A stretch of 64,000 nucleotides of DNA from CAVTWS01 sp963738445 (GCA_963738445.1 CAVTWS010000023.1:62001-126000), one strand, 5' to 3'. Counted from the stretch's first letter, positions 1 through 9,718 are shown. Numbers and translations: made by a program. Notes: generated by a model from the sequence alone, not told the origin.

Positions 1-20
1 GATACCGCGACGGCCGCGTG

Positions 21-195
21 TCACCCGTACTGGTAGCGGGCCTGCAGGAACACGATGTCGTCGCCGTCGATCAGGCGGTTGATCCGCTGTCGTCGGAGAA
101 GCCTGGTTGCCCCCTTTGACGCGACGGCCGTTCACGTGCGTATTCAGGCCGTTGAGGTCGCCGATCAACTTGATGCCCTCCGGCACGAGGGTGTG
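21..195 (-). pseudogene. FHA-like domain C-terminal remnant, frameshifted
   Basis: On the minus strand two short open segments in different frames together resemble the end of a forkhead-associated (phosphothreonine-binding) domain. The upstream segment contains DLNGLNTHVNGRRV, close to the family pattern DLxSxNGTxVNGxRV but lacking the usual NGT glycine order. The downstream segment reads INRLIDGDDIVFLQARYQYG and then stops at 21-23, like the last strands of an FHA fold. A frame change is needed near position 95-105. Nothing upstream looks like the rest of the gene, because the HNH gene starts divergently at 341. Probably a decayed fragment; the identification rests on motif resemblance only. 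Confidence 0.3.
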
Positions 196-321
196 GGCCG
201 CCGGCGAGCACGTGTCACCGTCGGAATCTGGCCGACGCCGCAGGCCTCTGCATCATGCGCGGACCACCACGTTCGCCCGGTCATCGAGATCGATCGGCGG
301 CGATTCGGGAGTGTCACACCC

Positions 322-340
322 CTCGGGTACATTTGTTCGC
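322..340 (+). promoter_or_regulatory. Leaderless promoter with degenerate SOS (LexA) box
   Basis: Directly before the HNH gene is TACATT (328-333), a good actinobacterial -10 element, ending 7 bases before the ATG at 341 with no Shine-Dalgarno sequence. This suggests a leaderless transcript. The -10 is embedded in GGGTACATTTGTTCGC, which matches the actinobacterial LexA box TCGAAC-N4-GTTCGA well in the right half (5 of 6) and poorly in the left (3 of 6). Related 13E12/DUF222 genes of mycobacteria include LexA-regulated members, so damage-inducible control is plausible but unproven. Confidence 0.35.
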
Positions 341-1549
341 ATGGGTGAGTTGGCCGGGTTGGAACGTGAGCTCGAGGCTGCCGATGTGGCGGCGTGCGGC
401 GCGCCGCGTCTGCGTGAGCTCGTCGGTGTCGTGGTGAAGGCGCAGCGGGTGCTGGCTGGGCACATGGCCCGGCTCGCCGCTGCGGCGTCGGCGTTGGAGC
501 GTTCCGGGTCGGGTCCGGCGTCGGAGCAGACGTTGGCGGCTGGTGGGCAGGTGTCGGCTCGGGAGGCCAAGAACCTGGCAGCCGGCGCCAAGTTGGCTGA
601 TCTGTTCCCGAAGGTCGGGCAACGTTCCCGGTCCGGGGTTGCTCACCCTGAGAACGTGAGGGCGTTGACCGCGGCCGCCCGGTCGTTGACCGCAGAGGAG
701 TTGGCGTTGTTGGCGGGTCACGATGCGGCGTTGGCTCACGGGGTGGAGCTGGAAACGCCTGACGTGTTCGTCACTCGGCTCCGGGACCGGATCAACCACA
801 TCCGTGAGCAACGAGTCGGCGACGATGCGTCGTTGATCGAACGTCAACGTGCGGCGTCGGCGTTCTCGATGGGACCCCGCCGTGACGGCATGTGGTGGTT
901 GTCGGGTGCGCTCGACCCCGAACGGGCGCGGTTGTTGAACGACCGGATCAACGCGGGGGCCAAAGACCTGTCGGGTGATGAGCCGGTCACGGCGAACCAT
1001 CGGGCCGAGGCGTTGGTCGGGCTGGCGACCCGTCACGGCGGCGACGGGGGTCCGGCGCCGAGACTGGGCATCGGGATCATCGCCGACGCGGCCACCGCGG
1101 ATGGTGGGCCTCACGAGGGCAGTGTCGCGGAGGGGTGGGACGGCGCTGACGTCGACCCGGCCACCGTTGGCCGCCTGGCGTGCAACGCAGAGTGGATCAC
1201 GGTGTGGATCGACCGGTTGGGCCGGCCGGTGGCGTCGGGCGTCACCGGCCAGGCCGCGACCCGCGAGCAGCGACTCGCCCTGCGGGCCCTGTATGCCGTT
1301 TGCGGGCTGGATGGCGTCACGCCCTTCTCGCGCTGTGAGATCCACCACGTCAACGTGCCCTACGTTGCTGGCGGCGCTACTGATCTCGACAATCTGGTAC
1401 CCGTCTCACCGGAGTGGCATCACCGCATCCACGACCGTGGCTGGACCCTCACCATGGCTCAAGACCGCACCCTCACCCTGCGCCGACCCGACGGCACGCT
1501 CGACCGCACCGTCCCGCCACCCACACCCATCACCAGGCACGGCCCGTAG
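341..1549 (+). CDS. DUF222 / HNH endonuclease-like protein (13E12 repeat family type)
   Basis: About 402 residues. The first two thirds is the helical DUF222 region typical of actinobacterial '13E12 repeat' proteins. The last ~70 residues hold an HNH nuclease motif: a cysteine in FSRCEIHHVNVPYV, GGATDLDNLVPVS, then HHRIHDRGW, giving the H-N-H metal and catalytic residues (IHHV, DLDNL, HHRIH). Such proteins are predicted DNA endonucleases, often multi-copy, with unclear biology. The ATG at 341 is chosen because coding character begins there and a -10 lies just upstream; longer open frames starting before it have no domain support. Its 3' end overlaps the open frame of the convergent patatin-like gene by 91 bases. 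Confidence 0.85.
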   Translation: MGELAGLERELEAADVAACGAPRLRELVGVVVKAQRVLAGHMARLAAAASALERSGSGPASEQTLAAGGQVSAREAKNLAAGAKLADLFPKVGQRSRSGVAHPENVRALTAAARSLTAEELALLAGHDAALAHGVELETPDVFVTRLRDRINHIREQRVGDDASLIERQRAASAFSMGPRRDGMWWLSGALDPERARLLNDRINAGAKDLSGDEPVTANHRAEALVGLATRHGGDGGPAPRLGIGIIADAATADGGPHEGSVAEGWDGADVDPATVGRLACNAEWITVWIDRLGRPVASGVTGQAATREQRLALRALYAVCGLDGVTPFSRCEIHHVNVPYVAGGATDLDNLVPVSPEWHHRIHDRGWTLTMAQDRTLTLRRPDGTLDRTVPPPTPITRHGP

Positions 1550-4089
1550 AGCGGGTGAAGCACCGGCGGAGCGATGATCAGCCCCGAGACGTGCCCGGGA
1601 GACGCGGCCCACGATCTGAGCCGCTCCGCCGTGTCACCGCGTGCTGGCAAGCCCGGGGGCGCCGTCGGGAGGTCACCAGACGGCCCGTATCGGGATATCG
1701 GCGACGGCGACGACTTCCACGCGTTCGGAAAGGGGGAACGAGTGAGCTCCGGCGTGGACCAGGATCCGCAGGAACAGGACCAGAGCGAAGCGCTAGGCGC
1801 CCGGTGTGGTGGCCGACGGTGGTGTGGGTGCGCGGTGGTGTGGGTGCCGCGGGCGGTGTGGGTGCCGCGGGCGGTGGCGCCTGACGGTGACCCGGGGCGA
1901 CCCGCAACGTCGGTGCTGGACTGGGGGCGTTGCGATCGGGTGCCACTGTGGGACGTTCGGCGACCTTCGTCGCGAGCTGTCGTGACGCTGCCGAGCACGC
2001 CGCAGTCGTGCGGTCCGACTCCCTCGACGGGCGGCTCGCCGTCGAGGAAGTACAGCAACGCGTCGCGCTGGAGACGGGTGGCTTGGTAGCTCGGCGCCGA
2101 TTCCGGACCACCAGCGAGGAGCTCGCGGTAGCTCTCGGTGCCCACCGGGTCGTCGACACCGAAGGCCTGGCCGATCGACGCCAGCTGAGCGTTCAACAAC
2201 GCGAGCGACGAGCGGAGCCGGATCCACTTGTGGTTCCGCCACCCGGTCGTGACCCCGTCGGGCGGTTGCGGGTGGGCGAAGGCGGCCTCGAGGTCGACGG
2301 CCGCCAGGCGGCCGCGCTCGCCGAGGCGGGCGACCCGGTCGGCCGGCATCGCCAGGTTGAGCCCGCCTTCCTGGCTCCCGTGGCTGACGTGGACGACCCG
2401 ATCGCGATAACCCGGCACCCGGGTCTGGTCGTTGTCACTCCAGTTCTGGATCGTGTTCTTGATCGCCTGGGCGAATCCCAGAACCGCGCCGGCGCCGGTC
2501 GGGCTCCATCGCGTCCACCACTCGCTGTGCCCCGCGCCGTTGTGCGGCGGTCGCCAGACCTTCTCGATCTCCGGTTGGCCGTCGTCGTCGAACTCGACTC
2601 GATCGGGGTGGAACCCGCGCAGGTTGATGGCGAAGGTGGGGTGCCTGGGCAACATGGAATCGAACAGGTGCACCGGGAAGTTGCTGATGATCCCGCCGTC
2701 GGAGAAGTAGCACCGCTCGGCATCGGGCGCCACGGTCGGCCGGGGCAACGCCGGATCGTCGGCCCGAGCCTTGTCCCACTCGCGCCAGAGCCGTCGCGCC
2801 TCCTGGTTCGACTTCAGCGTCCAGTCGACGGCCCGCAGCGGGACCGCCGAGATCAGCACCGGGAAGCTCAGGCTCATCCGGGTCGCCATCACGACCGGGA
2901 GTCGATCGGGCGACGGCAGCCGAACGAGCGGAGCGAGCGCGATGTCGAGCCAGTCCATCTCGTCGGTGCGGTCCCGATCGAGGGCGATCAGGTAGTCGAC
3001 GACGGCAGCCGGCATCGAGTGCCCGAGCTCGACCGGGTCGAAGTAGAAGCGGTCCTCCGGATCGTGGAGCTCGAGGTCCCACGGGAGGTAATACGTGCGG
3101 CCCTGGCTGATGCAGGTGGTGAGGAGGGCGAGGTTGACGCCGCCGTCGCCGCCTCCGCCCGGCCCGTCCAACAGCTGGCCGAACGTGAGCGGCGACCGGC
3201 GATCGAGCCCGGCCAGCTCCTGGATCAGGGAGTGCAACCACTCCGACAACGGTTCGACATCGCCGGTCTCGAAATCGGTCCCGACCGCCGACCCCCCGAC
3301 CAGGCCGTAGTCGTTGGCGGGCAGCACCTCGACCACCTCGAGGACGATGGCCACGACGACGGCGACCACCAGAGTGGCCACGCAGAGCGCCAGCCAGGCG
3401 GCGATCACCCAACCGTCGAGTCCGCCGAGGATCGTGACGAGCACGATGCCCGCGATCGAAGCCGCGGCAACGACGAACGCGCCCACTCGCCGGCGCCCGG
3501 TCCTCCGCAGGAACGCAGCGGTGGTGATCGCCGTGAGCGAGAGCAGGACCAACAACGCCAGGCCGTGCCACCCGCGATCGGCGATCAGGCTCCGGAGTCC
3601 GACGCCCACTCCGATGGCCGGTAGGCCGAGCACCACCAGCCCGCCGAGCGCGGTGACCGAGAGCAGGAAGCTGAGCAGGTAGGCCAGCATCTTCACGGGT
3701 TTGCTCAGCCGGTCGCCCAGACGATCGGCGGGCTCGGTCACGGCCAGGATCAGCCGGAACAGGCGCCGGCACCGACGTTGCGGGCGGAACAGCGTCCCCA
3801 AATCGGCTCCGAGACGGTTTGGGAGCCCGGCAAGCTGGGCGAAGCCGTTGCCCGCGGCCTCGTGCTGGGCCGCGGCCGCGGCCACCGCGGCGATCGCCCC
3901 GGCCGACGTACCCCCGATGTTCCTGAACCGGTAGGTGCGCGCCAGCTCGGCGACGGCCAGCGGGTACACCACCCCGCTGGTGATGCCACCCTTCATGACG
4001 AGATCGCAGTCCAGTCGGCGGTCGCGATACGACGCCGGGTCCGCCAACACCGCCGCCGGCTCGCGTTGGTCTGTCCCGCTCACGGCCAT
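1459..4089 (-). CDS. Patatin-like phospholipase with central membrane region
   Basis: An 876-residue open frame. The N-terminal part carries the patatin catalytic signature: glycine-rich oxyanion loop GGITSG (residues 34-39), nucleophile elbow GTSAG with Ser62, and the catalytic aspartate in SDGG (about residue 464). Residues about 130-255 contain several strongly hydrophobic stretches, so catalytic halves flank a membrane insert. Family members are serine acyl hydrolases acting on phospholipids. After about residue 700 (below nt 2000) the sequence becomes Pro/Arg/Ser/His-rich, includes an exact 18-bp tandem duplication (1837-1872), and runs antisense into the HNH gene. A frameshift or misplaced stop near the C-terminus is therefore likely. 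The start ATG at 4089 follows GGAAGGGG directly; a GTG six bases further in is an alternative. Confidence 0.75.
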   Translation of the reverse strand: MAVSGTDQREPAAVLADPASYRDRRLDCDLVMKGGITSGVVYPLAVAELARTYRFRNIGGTSAGAIAAVAAAAAQHEAAGNGFAQLAGLPNRLGADLGTLFRPQRRCRRLFRLILAVTEPADRLGDRLSKPVKMLAYLLSFLLSVTALGGLVVLGLPAIGVGVGLRSLIADRGWHGLALLVLLSLTAITTAAFLRRTGRRRVGAFVVAAASIAGIVLVTILGGLDGWVIAAWLALCVATLVVAVVVAIVLEVVEVLPANDYGLVGGSAVGTDFETGDVEPLSEWLHSLIQELAGLDRRSPLTFGQLLDGPGGGGDGGVNLALLTTCISQGRTYYLPWDLELHDPEDRFYFDPVELGHSMPAAVVDYLIALDRDRTDEMDWLDIALAPLVRLPSPDRLPVVMATRMSLSFPVLISAVPLRAVDWTLKSNQEARRLWREWDKARADDPALPRPTVAPDAERCYFSDGGIISNFPVHLFDSMLPRHPTFAINLRGFHPDRVEFDDDGQPEIEKVWRPPHNGAGHSEWWTRWSPTGAGAVLGFAQAIKNTIQNWSDNDQTRVPGYRDRVVHVSHGSQEGGLNLAMPADRVARLGERGRLAAVDLEAAFAHPQPPDGVTTGWRNHKWIRLRSSLALLNAQLASIGQAFGVDDPVGTESYRELLAGGPESAPSYQATRLQRDALLYFLDGEPPVEGVGPHDCGVLGSVTTARDEGRRTSHSGTRSQRPQSSTDVAGRPGSPSGATARGTHTARGTHTTAHPHHRRPPHRAPSASLWSCSCGSWSTPELTRSPFPNAWKSSPSPISRYGPSGDLPTAPPGLPARGDTAERLRSWAASPGHVSGLIIAPPVLHPLYGPCLVMGVGGGTVRSSVPSGRRRVRVRS
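1837..1872. repeat. Exact 18-bp tandem duplication
   Basis: The unit GGTGTGGGTGCCGCGGGC occurs twice head to tail (1837-1854, 1855-1872), with a partial imperfect unit just before. It lies in the low-complexity 3' part of the patatin-like frame and keeps that frame open. Confidence 0.8.
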
Positions 4090-4278
4090 CCCCTTCCGCC
4101 GTCAGCTCGTCGGGCCAACGGTACCGCACCACACCTGGCCGTCGCTCGATCCGTCGACGGGTCGGTTGCCAGTCTCCACGGATCGCGACGGCCGGTGACC
4201 CGGTGGGTGACACCGAGCCGCCGGAGGCGTACGGTCAACACCCGGCCGGGTCTCGGCGAGCCGCAGGGAGGACATCGC

Positions 4279-5432
4279 ATGATCATCGACGTCGACTCAC
4301 ACTGGGAGGTCGGCGCCTTCGCTCCCGGCCAGCATCCGCTCGGGCCGTGGCTCGGCCACATGCCGGCGGGCATCGGCCTGCTCGCCCATGGCATCGCCGG
4401 AGATCTGCTCCGAGCCCTCCCCGAGCCCGAGCGCCCGACCCCCGAGCAGCTCCTGCCCTCGCTCGTGGCCATGGCCGAGCAGCGCGGTGGGCCGGTGATC
4501 CTCCACCCCCAGCACGACTCCACGTCCGCCGAGCGGGTGGCCTGGATGGACCGGATCGGCATCGACCACTGCCTGGTCAACCCGGGTGGGTACTGGCAGA
4601 TGCTCGACTTCCTGGGCGCCGACCGTCCCGCCGGGGTCCGTCGTTGCAACGACTTCCTCACCGAACAGCTCGCCGACCATGCCGATCGTCTCCACGCCGT
4701 GGCCGTCGTCGACTTCGCCGAACTCGACGCCGCGGTCGTCGAGCTCGAACGCGCCCGGGCCCGGGGCGCCCGCGCCTTCTTCCTCTACACCGTCGATGGC
4801 CGCCCGCCAGGCGGTCGGTCCCCGGGCCATCCGGCATGGGACCGGGTGTGGACCGCGGCGGTGCGACTCGGCATGGTCGCCGTCATCCACGTCGGCAACA
4901 CGGCCACGGACTTCGCCGGTTGGGCCGACATCGGCTGGAACCAGCCCGGGGAGCAGGGGTCGCCGGCCTGGCCCGGCTCGCCAACACGCAACGCACCCAT
5001 GCCGCCCAGAACCTGATCGCGGCGCTGCTCTACGGCGGTGTGTTCGCCCGCCACCCCGAGGCGACGGTGCTGCTCGCCGAGATGCGCGTCAACTGGGTTC
5101 CCCCGTTCCTCGCCACGCTCGAGCGTCAGTCGATCTCGTCGCTGGCACTCGGAGACTGGCCCTGGGCCACCTCCGGCGGCGACATGCTGCGTCGCGGCGT
5201 GCGCCTCACCCCGCTGCCGGGATTCGGCGACGACGACGCCCTCGATCTGGCCGCCGCGCTCCCGGGGCTCGTCGTCTTCTCCTCCGACTACCCGCACTTC
5301 GAAGGAAACGCCGAGCCTCTGGCCCTCTACGGGGCGGGCCTCGACGACCTCGATGCCGAAGCCCGGGAGCTCTTCCTCGGCGCGTCGATGGCCGACTGTT
5401 TCGCCCGCACCGGGGACCCGCTTCAGCAATGA
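4279..5432 (+). CDS. Amidohydrolase family (metal-dependent TIM-barrel) protein, one frameshift
   Basis: The start ATG at 4279 follows GGGAGGA. The N-terminus IIDVDSHWE has the D-x-H metal motif of amidohydrolase-2 (PF04909) enzymes such as decarboxylases and hydrolases of cyclic acids. The first frame runs to about 4950; the rest of the protein (LARLANTQRTHAAQNLIAAL through FSSDYPHFEG, with the late conserved Asp) continues in another frame to the stop at 5430-5432. The break is at the G-rich stretch 4948-4963 and looks like a single-base indel. With it repaired the protein is about 384 residues, normal for the family. The stop overlaps the next ATG (ATGA), so translational coupling with the rhamnosidase-like gene is likely. 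Substrate unknown. Confidence 0.7.
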
Positions 5433-7939
5433 CGGAACGACTCGACTACTGGCGGGCCCGCTTCATCGCCGGTCCACAGATTCACGACGAAGCCGGCCGT
5501 CCGGCCCCGTACTTCCGGACCGAGTTCGAGGTGGCCGACGGCCTCCGCTTCGCCCGGTTGCACGTCACCGGGCTCGGGATCGTCGAGGCCCACCTCAACG
5601 GCGGCGTGGTGGGCGACGAGGTGTTGTGCCCGGGCTGGACGTCGTACGACCATCGCCTCGCCGTCAGCACCCACGACGTCACCGACCTCGTGCGGCCGGG
5701 GCCCAACGCGCTCGGGGCCATCGCCGGCGAGGGGTGGGCCGTGGGCCGGCTCGGCTGGGCGGCGCATCGGCACCTCTGGTCCGACCGGCCGGCGCCGTTC
5801 CTGCAGCTCGACCTCGACTACGACGGCCGTACGGAGCTGGTGGCCACCGACGGGTCCTGGCGCACCGGCACCGGCGCGATCCTCGCCGACGGCATCTACG
5901 ACGGTGAGACCTACGACGCCCGCCTCGAACCGGCCGGTTGGGATCGGCCCGGCTTCGACGACGCGGCCTGGGCACCGGTCACGGTCCTGGACCGGGACCT
6001 GCAGCTCGCTCATCCCCCAACCGGCGCCACCGATCCGTCGGATCGAGGAGGTCGCCGCCCGCGAGGTGCTGATCACGCCGTCCGGCTCGGTCGTGGTCGA
6101 CTTCGGACAGGTCCTTTCGGGCTGGGTGCGGCTCCGGGTCGACGGGGCGGCGGGCACGACCGTGGTCATCCGCCATGCGGAGCTGCTGGTCGGCGGCGAG
6201 CCCGAGTTCGAGACCAACCGCACGGCCGAAGCCACCGACCGCTACACCCTTCGCGGGGGCGGTCCGGAGGTCTGGGAACCCCGATTCACCTTCCACGGTT
6301 TCCGCTACGTCGATGATCGACGGGATGGCCCGGTGACGTGCAGGCGAGCGACGTCACCGCGGTCGTCATCCATACCGACATGGCCAGGACCGGGTGGTTC
6401 GAGTGCAGCGACGAGCGCCTCAACCAGCTGCACGCAACGTCGTGTGGTCGTGGCGGGGCAACAGCGTCGGGCTGCCCGACCGACTGCCCCCAGCGCGACG
6501 AGCGGCTGGGCTGGACCGGCGACATCAACGCCTTCGCGCCCACCGCGGCGTTCCTCTACGACGTCCGCTCCTTCCTCGGCTCCTGGCTCGAGGACCTGGC
6601 CGCCGAGCAGGCCGCCACCGGACGAGTTCCCTTCATCGTGCCGGACGTGCTCCACGGGTTCGACGGCCCGACCGCCCTGTGGGGCGATGTCGCCGTCAGC
6701 CTCCCGTGGACGCTGTACCAGGCACTACGGCGACCTCGACATCCTGCGCCGTCAGTACCCCTCGATGCGGGCCTTCGTCGATTCGGTCGAGCCCCTTCTC
6801 GACGACGGTGGGCGTTGGTCGAGCGGGTTCCAGTTCGGCGACTGGGTCGACCCCGACTCGCCGCCCGGGAACCCGGCGAAGGCCAAGGCGGAAGCCGCGC
6901 CTGGTCGCGACCGCCTACCTGTGCCGCACCTCCGGCGAGCTCAGCGAGGCAGCCCGACTGCTCGGCCATGCGGACGACGCCGACCGGTACCTCGCGCTCC
7001 GAGATCGGGTGCGGGCCGGATTCCGCGATGAGTGGGTGACCCCCGCCGGGCGCCTGTCGAACGAGTGCCAAACCTCCTACGCGCTCGCCATCTGCTTCGG
7101 CCTGCTCGACCCGGCCCAGGAACGCCGGGCCGGCGAGCGGCTGGCCACGCTCGTCAAGGACGGCGGTTTCCGTATCTCGACCGGATTCGCCGGGACGCCC
7201 ATGGGTCGCCCACGCCCTGAGTCGCAGCGGCCACGACGATGTCGCCTACCGCCAGCTGCTCGAAACCCAGCCGCCGTCGTTCCTCTATCCGTTGACGATG
7301 GGGGCGACGACGGTGTGGGAACGCTGGGACGCCGTGCTCCCCGATGGCACCCTGAACTCGACGGGCATGACCTCGCTCAACCATTACGCGCTCGGTGCGG
7401 TCACCGACTGGCTCCACACCCGGGTCGGTGGTCTCCGTCCGCTCGAGCCCGGCTACCGCGTCGTCGAAGTGGCGCCGCGCCCCGGCGGCGGCCTCACCTG
7501 GGCGACGACGACCCTCGACACCGCGTTCGGGAGTCTCCGCGTGGCGTGGCGGGACGATGACGGTGAGCGGTGCGTGGAGGTGACAGTGCCGGAGGGCGTG
7601 ACGGCGCGCGTCGTTCTGCCCGATCACCCCGACTCGCTGGAAGCCGACGTGGAACCGGGCGATCACCGATGGACGTATCCGGTGCCGGCTCCGGCAGGCC
7701 TCAGCCTCGCGACCCCGATGGCCGAGCTTCGCGATCACCCCGCCGTGTGGTCCGCCCTGTCCGACATCTTCGGCACGGTGATGACGGGCGTGCCCGACCT
7801 GCTCGACCATGTGGCGGCCGCCGCGCCCGACCTCGGCACCGCGCTCGCCCACCTGCCCGGGTTCACCCCCGAGCTCGAAGAACAGGTCCTCGCCGCCCTG
7901 GGCCTCGAGCCGGCTGGCGTCACGCCGGCGGCGGGGTGA
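5429..7939 (+). pseudogene. Alpha-L-rhamnosidase-like (GH78) glycosidase, multiple frameshifts
   Basis: Pieced across frames, the region encodes about 836 residues in the order of bacterial GH78 enzymes: an N-terminal beta-sandwich (FARLHVTGLGIVEAHLNG, CPGWTSYDHR), a second beta domain (VVDFGQVLSGWVRLRV), then the (alpha/alpha)6 catalytic domain with FECSDERLNQLH, NVVWSWRGN and the hallmark DCPQRDERLGWTGD, where the acidic residues include the expected general acid. MGATTVWERWD marks the C-terminal part. Frames change at about 6020, 6335, 6435-6470, 6720, 6895 and 7205. Motifs stay intact on both sides of each break, so sequence error is as likely as real decay. Family role: release of terminal rhamnose from glycosides. 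It is coupled to the amidohydrolase and overlaps the convergent SnoaL-like gene by 20 bases. Confidence 0.75.
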
Positions 7940-8330
7940 AGTCCATGTGGAGGCGGGTCAGCTTCGACGACGAGATGCGCCACTCGTCGCCCGACTTCAC
8001 GTAGGTCTCGTGGTAGTGGCCGTACCCGACGAGGCGGTTGCCGTCGGGCCACACGAGCGTGTCCTGCAGCGCCCAGATGCCTGTCGCCGTGGTCGACGAG
8101 GTGATCTGGATCTCGGGCATGTGACCGTGGTGCACCGTGATCACGCCGTCGAGCGTCTTGGCGAGGAACGTCATGAACTCGTCGGCTCCGGCGATGATGC
8201 CGCCACCGGATGACTCGGTGTCCATCACGACATCATCGGTGAAGACGCGGCGCATCTCCGCCCACTGCTTCGTGTCCATGCTGCGGAAGTACCGCGCCTT
8301 GAGCTGCCTGATCGCTTCGATGTCGTCCAT
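7920..8330 (-). CDS. SnoaL-like / NTF2-fold protein
   Basis: An intact 136-residue protein with the cone-shaped NTF2-like fold signature of the SnoaL_4 type: MDDIEAIRQLKARYFRSMDT at the N-terminus, then MRRVFTDDVVMDTE, a histidine-rich VHHGHMPEIQI, and WALQDTL/GYGHYHETY strands. Members include hydroxysteroid or polyketide dehydratases/isomerases and many proteins of unknown function. It is the only undamaged gene between 4.9 and 9.7 kb. It is convergent with the rhamnosidase-like gene, whose last 20 bases it overlaps. Confidence 0.75.
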   Translation of the reverse strand: MDDIEAIRQLKARYFRSMDTKQWAEMRRVFTDDVVMDTESSGGGIIAGADEFMTFLAKTLDGVITVHHGHMPEIQITSSTTATGIWALQDTLVWPDGNRLVGYGHYHETYVKSGDEWRISSSKLTRLHMDFTPPPA

Positions 8331-8552
8331 CGGCGGATCGTACCGGGCCTCGGGGCGGGGGTTGAGGGTGTCTTCGATGTGGTCGACGAGGCCATTGAGC
8401 TACGTCGCGGACGTGTTATCTCGAGCGCTGCGTGAGTTGCCTCCTCGTGCGGGGACATTTTTCGGGCCATGTCACGTCGGGGCCGTGCGTCCATCCGACC
8501 CGGTTTCGTTACCGAAGTGTGAGTGCCCCGCACCCATTAGGCTCGCCGCCCT

Positions 8553-9211
8553 ATGCAGCCCAGATCTCCGCGGATCATCGCCTTCGCCGGCAGCCTTCGG
8601 ACCGACTCGAGCAACAAGAAGCTGGCACGGGCCATGGCTACGGGTGCTGAGCTTGCCGGCGCGGAGGTGCGCTTCGCTCGACCTCAAGGACTATCCCGTG
8701 CCAGTGCTCGACGCCGATCTCTTCGACGCCAAGAACAGTGATCCGCACCGCCTCTTCGACGAAGGGGGACGGGATCGGCCCGCCGCACGACGTGCCGCTT
8801 CCCGAGCACCTTCTGCGGCTCAAGGAGCACATCCGGTGGGCCGACGGTTGGCTCGTCGCCACGCCGGAGTACGGCGGCTCGATCCCCGGCATGCTCAAGA
8901 ACCTGATCGACTGGCTGACCCGGCTCGCGCCCGGCGAAGCACCGCTCGACAACTTCACGTACAAGCTCGTCGCCAGGTCCTGCGTCTGCCTCGACGGCAA
9001 CGGGCACGGCGCCTTAGCCGAACTCACCCGCCTGCTCACGACGCTCGGCGCGATCGTGGTTCCCGGCAACGACATCTTCTACGTGGCCGACGACCTCTTC
9101 GACGACGACGGGAAGTTTCTGCGACCCTGCGAACCGTCGCGCCGCCGAGCGCATCGGCCGCCGCCTCGACCACACGATCCGCCGCTTCCACGGCCTCGCC
9201 GAGTCGTCGTA
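8553..9211 (+). pseudogene. NADPH-dependent FMN reductase (flavodoxin-like), frameshifted
   Basis: Flavodoxin-like FMN reductase (PF03358 type) in at least four frame segments. The N-terminal FMN phosphate loop is clear (FAGSLRTDSSNKKLARA), followed in another frame by DLKDYPVPVLDADLF. A third frame carries ATPEYGGSIPGMLKNLIDWL, the conserved flavin-binding P-x-Y-x2-S-x-P-G-x-L-K-N segment, and a fourth gives the C-terminus ERIGRRLDHTIRRFHGLAES before a TAA at 9209-9211. Breaks are near 8680, 8765 and 9135. Such enzymes reduce FMN or quinones with NAD(P)H. Repaired length is about 219 residues, close to normal, so indel errors alone would explain it. Confidence 0.7.
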
Positions 9212-9239
9212 ACTGGTCGGTGGTTTGGTCCGTCGACTG

Positions 9240-9398
9240 ATGCTGACTGCGTCGATCACGGCGTTCGCATCCTCGGGCAGTGCGGCGGCGTCGTCCCCGC
9301 ACGGAAGGTTCGGCGCGACCGTGTCGTGACCCCGGGGCCCGCAACTGGGCCTCCAGGAGGAGCCAGTACCAGCCGACGTCACCGGCGCCGTGATCAGA
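9240..9398 (-). pseudogene. Alpha/beta hydrolase N-terminal remnant
   Basis: Minus-strand sequence HGAGDVGWYWLLLEAQLRA followed, after a one-base frame change, by GHDTVAPNLPCGDDAAALPE resembles the start of small alpha/beta hydrolases (oxyanion HG motif, first strand-helix, and the 'RGHDTVAPDLPxDD' loop). The catalytic serine elbow and everything after it is missing; unrelated sequence and the FMN reductase follow. It abuts the PNPOx remnant with no normal gene boundary. Too short to be functional. Confidence 0.5.
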
Positions 9399-9399
9399 A

Positions 9400-9664
9400 C
9401 GTTCGGTCCGACCGCGGCGGCGTAGACCTCGCGGAGCAGACGGGGGAGGACGCTGTCGTCGAGCCCTTCGAGGTGATCAGTTGGTCCGGCGAGGTCGCCA
9501 CGCCCCTCGACGGCCACCCAGTCCCAACCTGATCGGAACACGACGGTCACGCTCGGCCGAGTCCGCAAGTTGCCGAGCTTCTTCGCTCCGTGTCGTGCGA
9601 CGAAGCCGCCAACACGTTCACCCGTCACGGGGTGGTCGAACGCACCTACCGATCCACCTCCCAT
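9400..9664 (-). pseudogene. Pyridoxamine-5'-phosphate-oxidase-like flavin/F420-binding protein, truncated
   Basis: The reading frame from ATG 9664 gives GAFDHPVTGERVGGFVARHG, then LGNLRTRPSVTVVFRSGWDW and VAVEGRGDLAGP, matching the split-barrel core of actinobacterial PNPOx-like proteins (often F420- or FMN-binding). The usual first ~15-20 residues are absent or replaced by odd glycine-rich sequence. The C-terminal third is lost: after LLREVYAAAVG the frame runs into the hydrolase remnant. Both ends are damaged, so this is a decayed gene rather than one with a single indel. Confidence 0.6.
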
Positions 9665-9666
9665 AA

Positions 9667-9718
9667 CACCTACTACTTGGCCTGACCAGCAAGTTTCTGT
9701 GGTAGGTGCACCTACTAC
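9667..9718. promoter_or_regulatory. Palindrome and direct repeats, operator-like
   Basis: A perfect 14-bp palindrome GTAGGTGCACCTAC lies at 9702-9715. The 10-mer CACCTACTAC occurs at 9667-9676 and again at 9709-9718 (42-bp spacing), and GCACCTACC recurs at 9642-9650. The stretch is less GC-rich than its surroundings and lies before the truncated PNPOx-like gene. It could be an operator for that gene or the scar of a deletion between repeats. The remaining ~140 bases to the ligase stop at 9863 show no gene. Confidence 0.35.

Noticed and set aside
1930..3624. Long plus-strand frame across the patatin-like gene
   Set aside because: Antisense to a gene with clear catalytic motifs; composition is Arg/Asp/Glu-rich shadow type.
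8331..8552. tRNA or small RNA in the divergent gap before the FMN reductase
   Set aside because: No cloverleaf or strong hairpin could be folded by eye.
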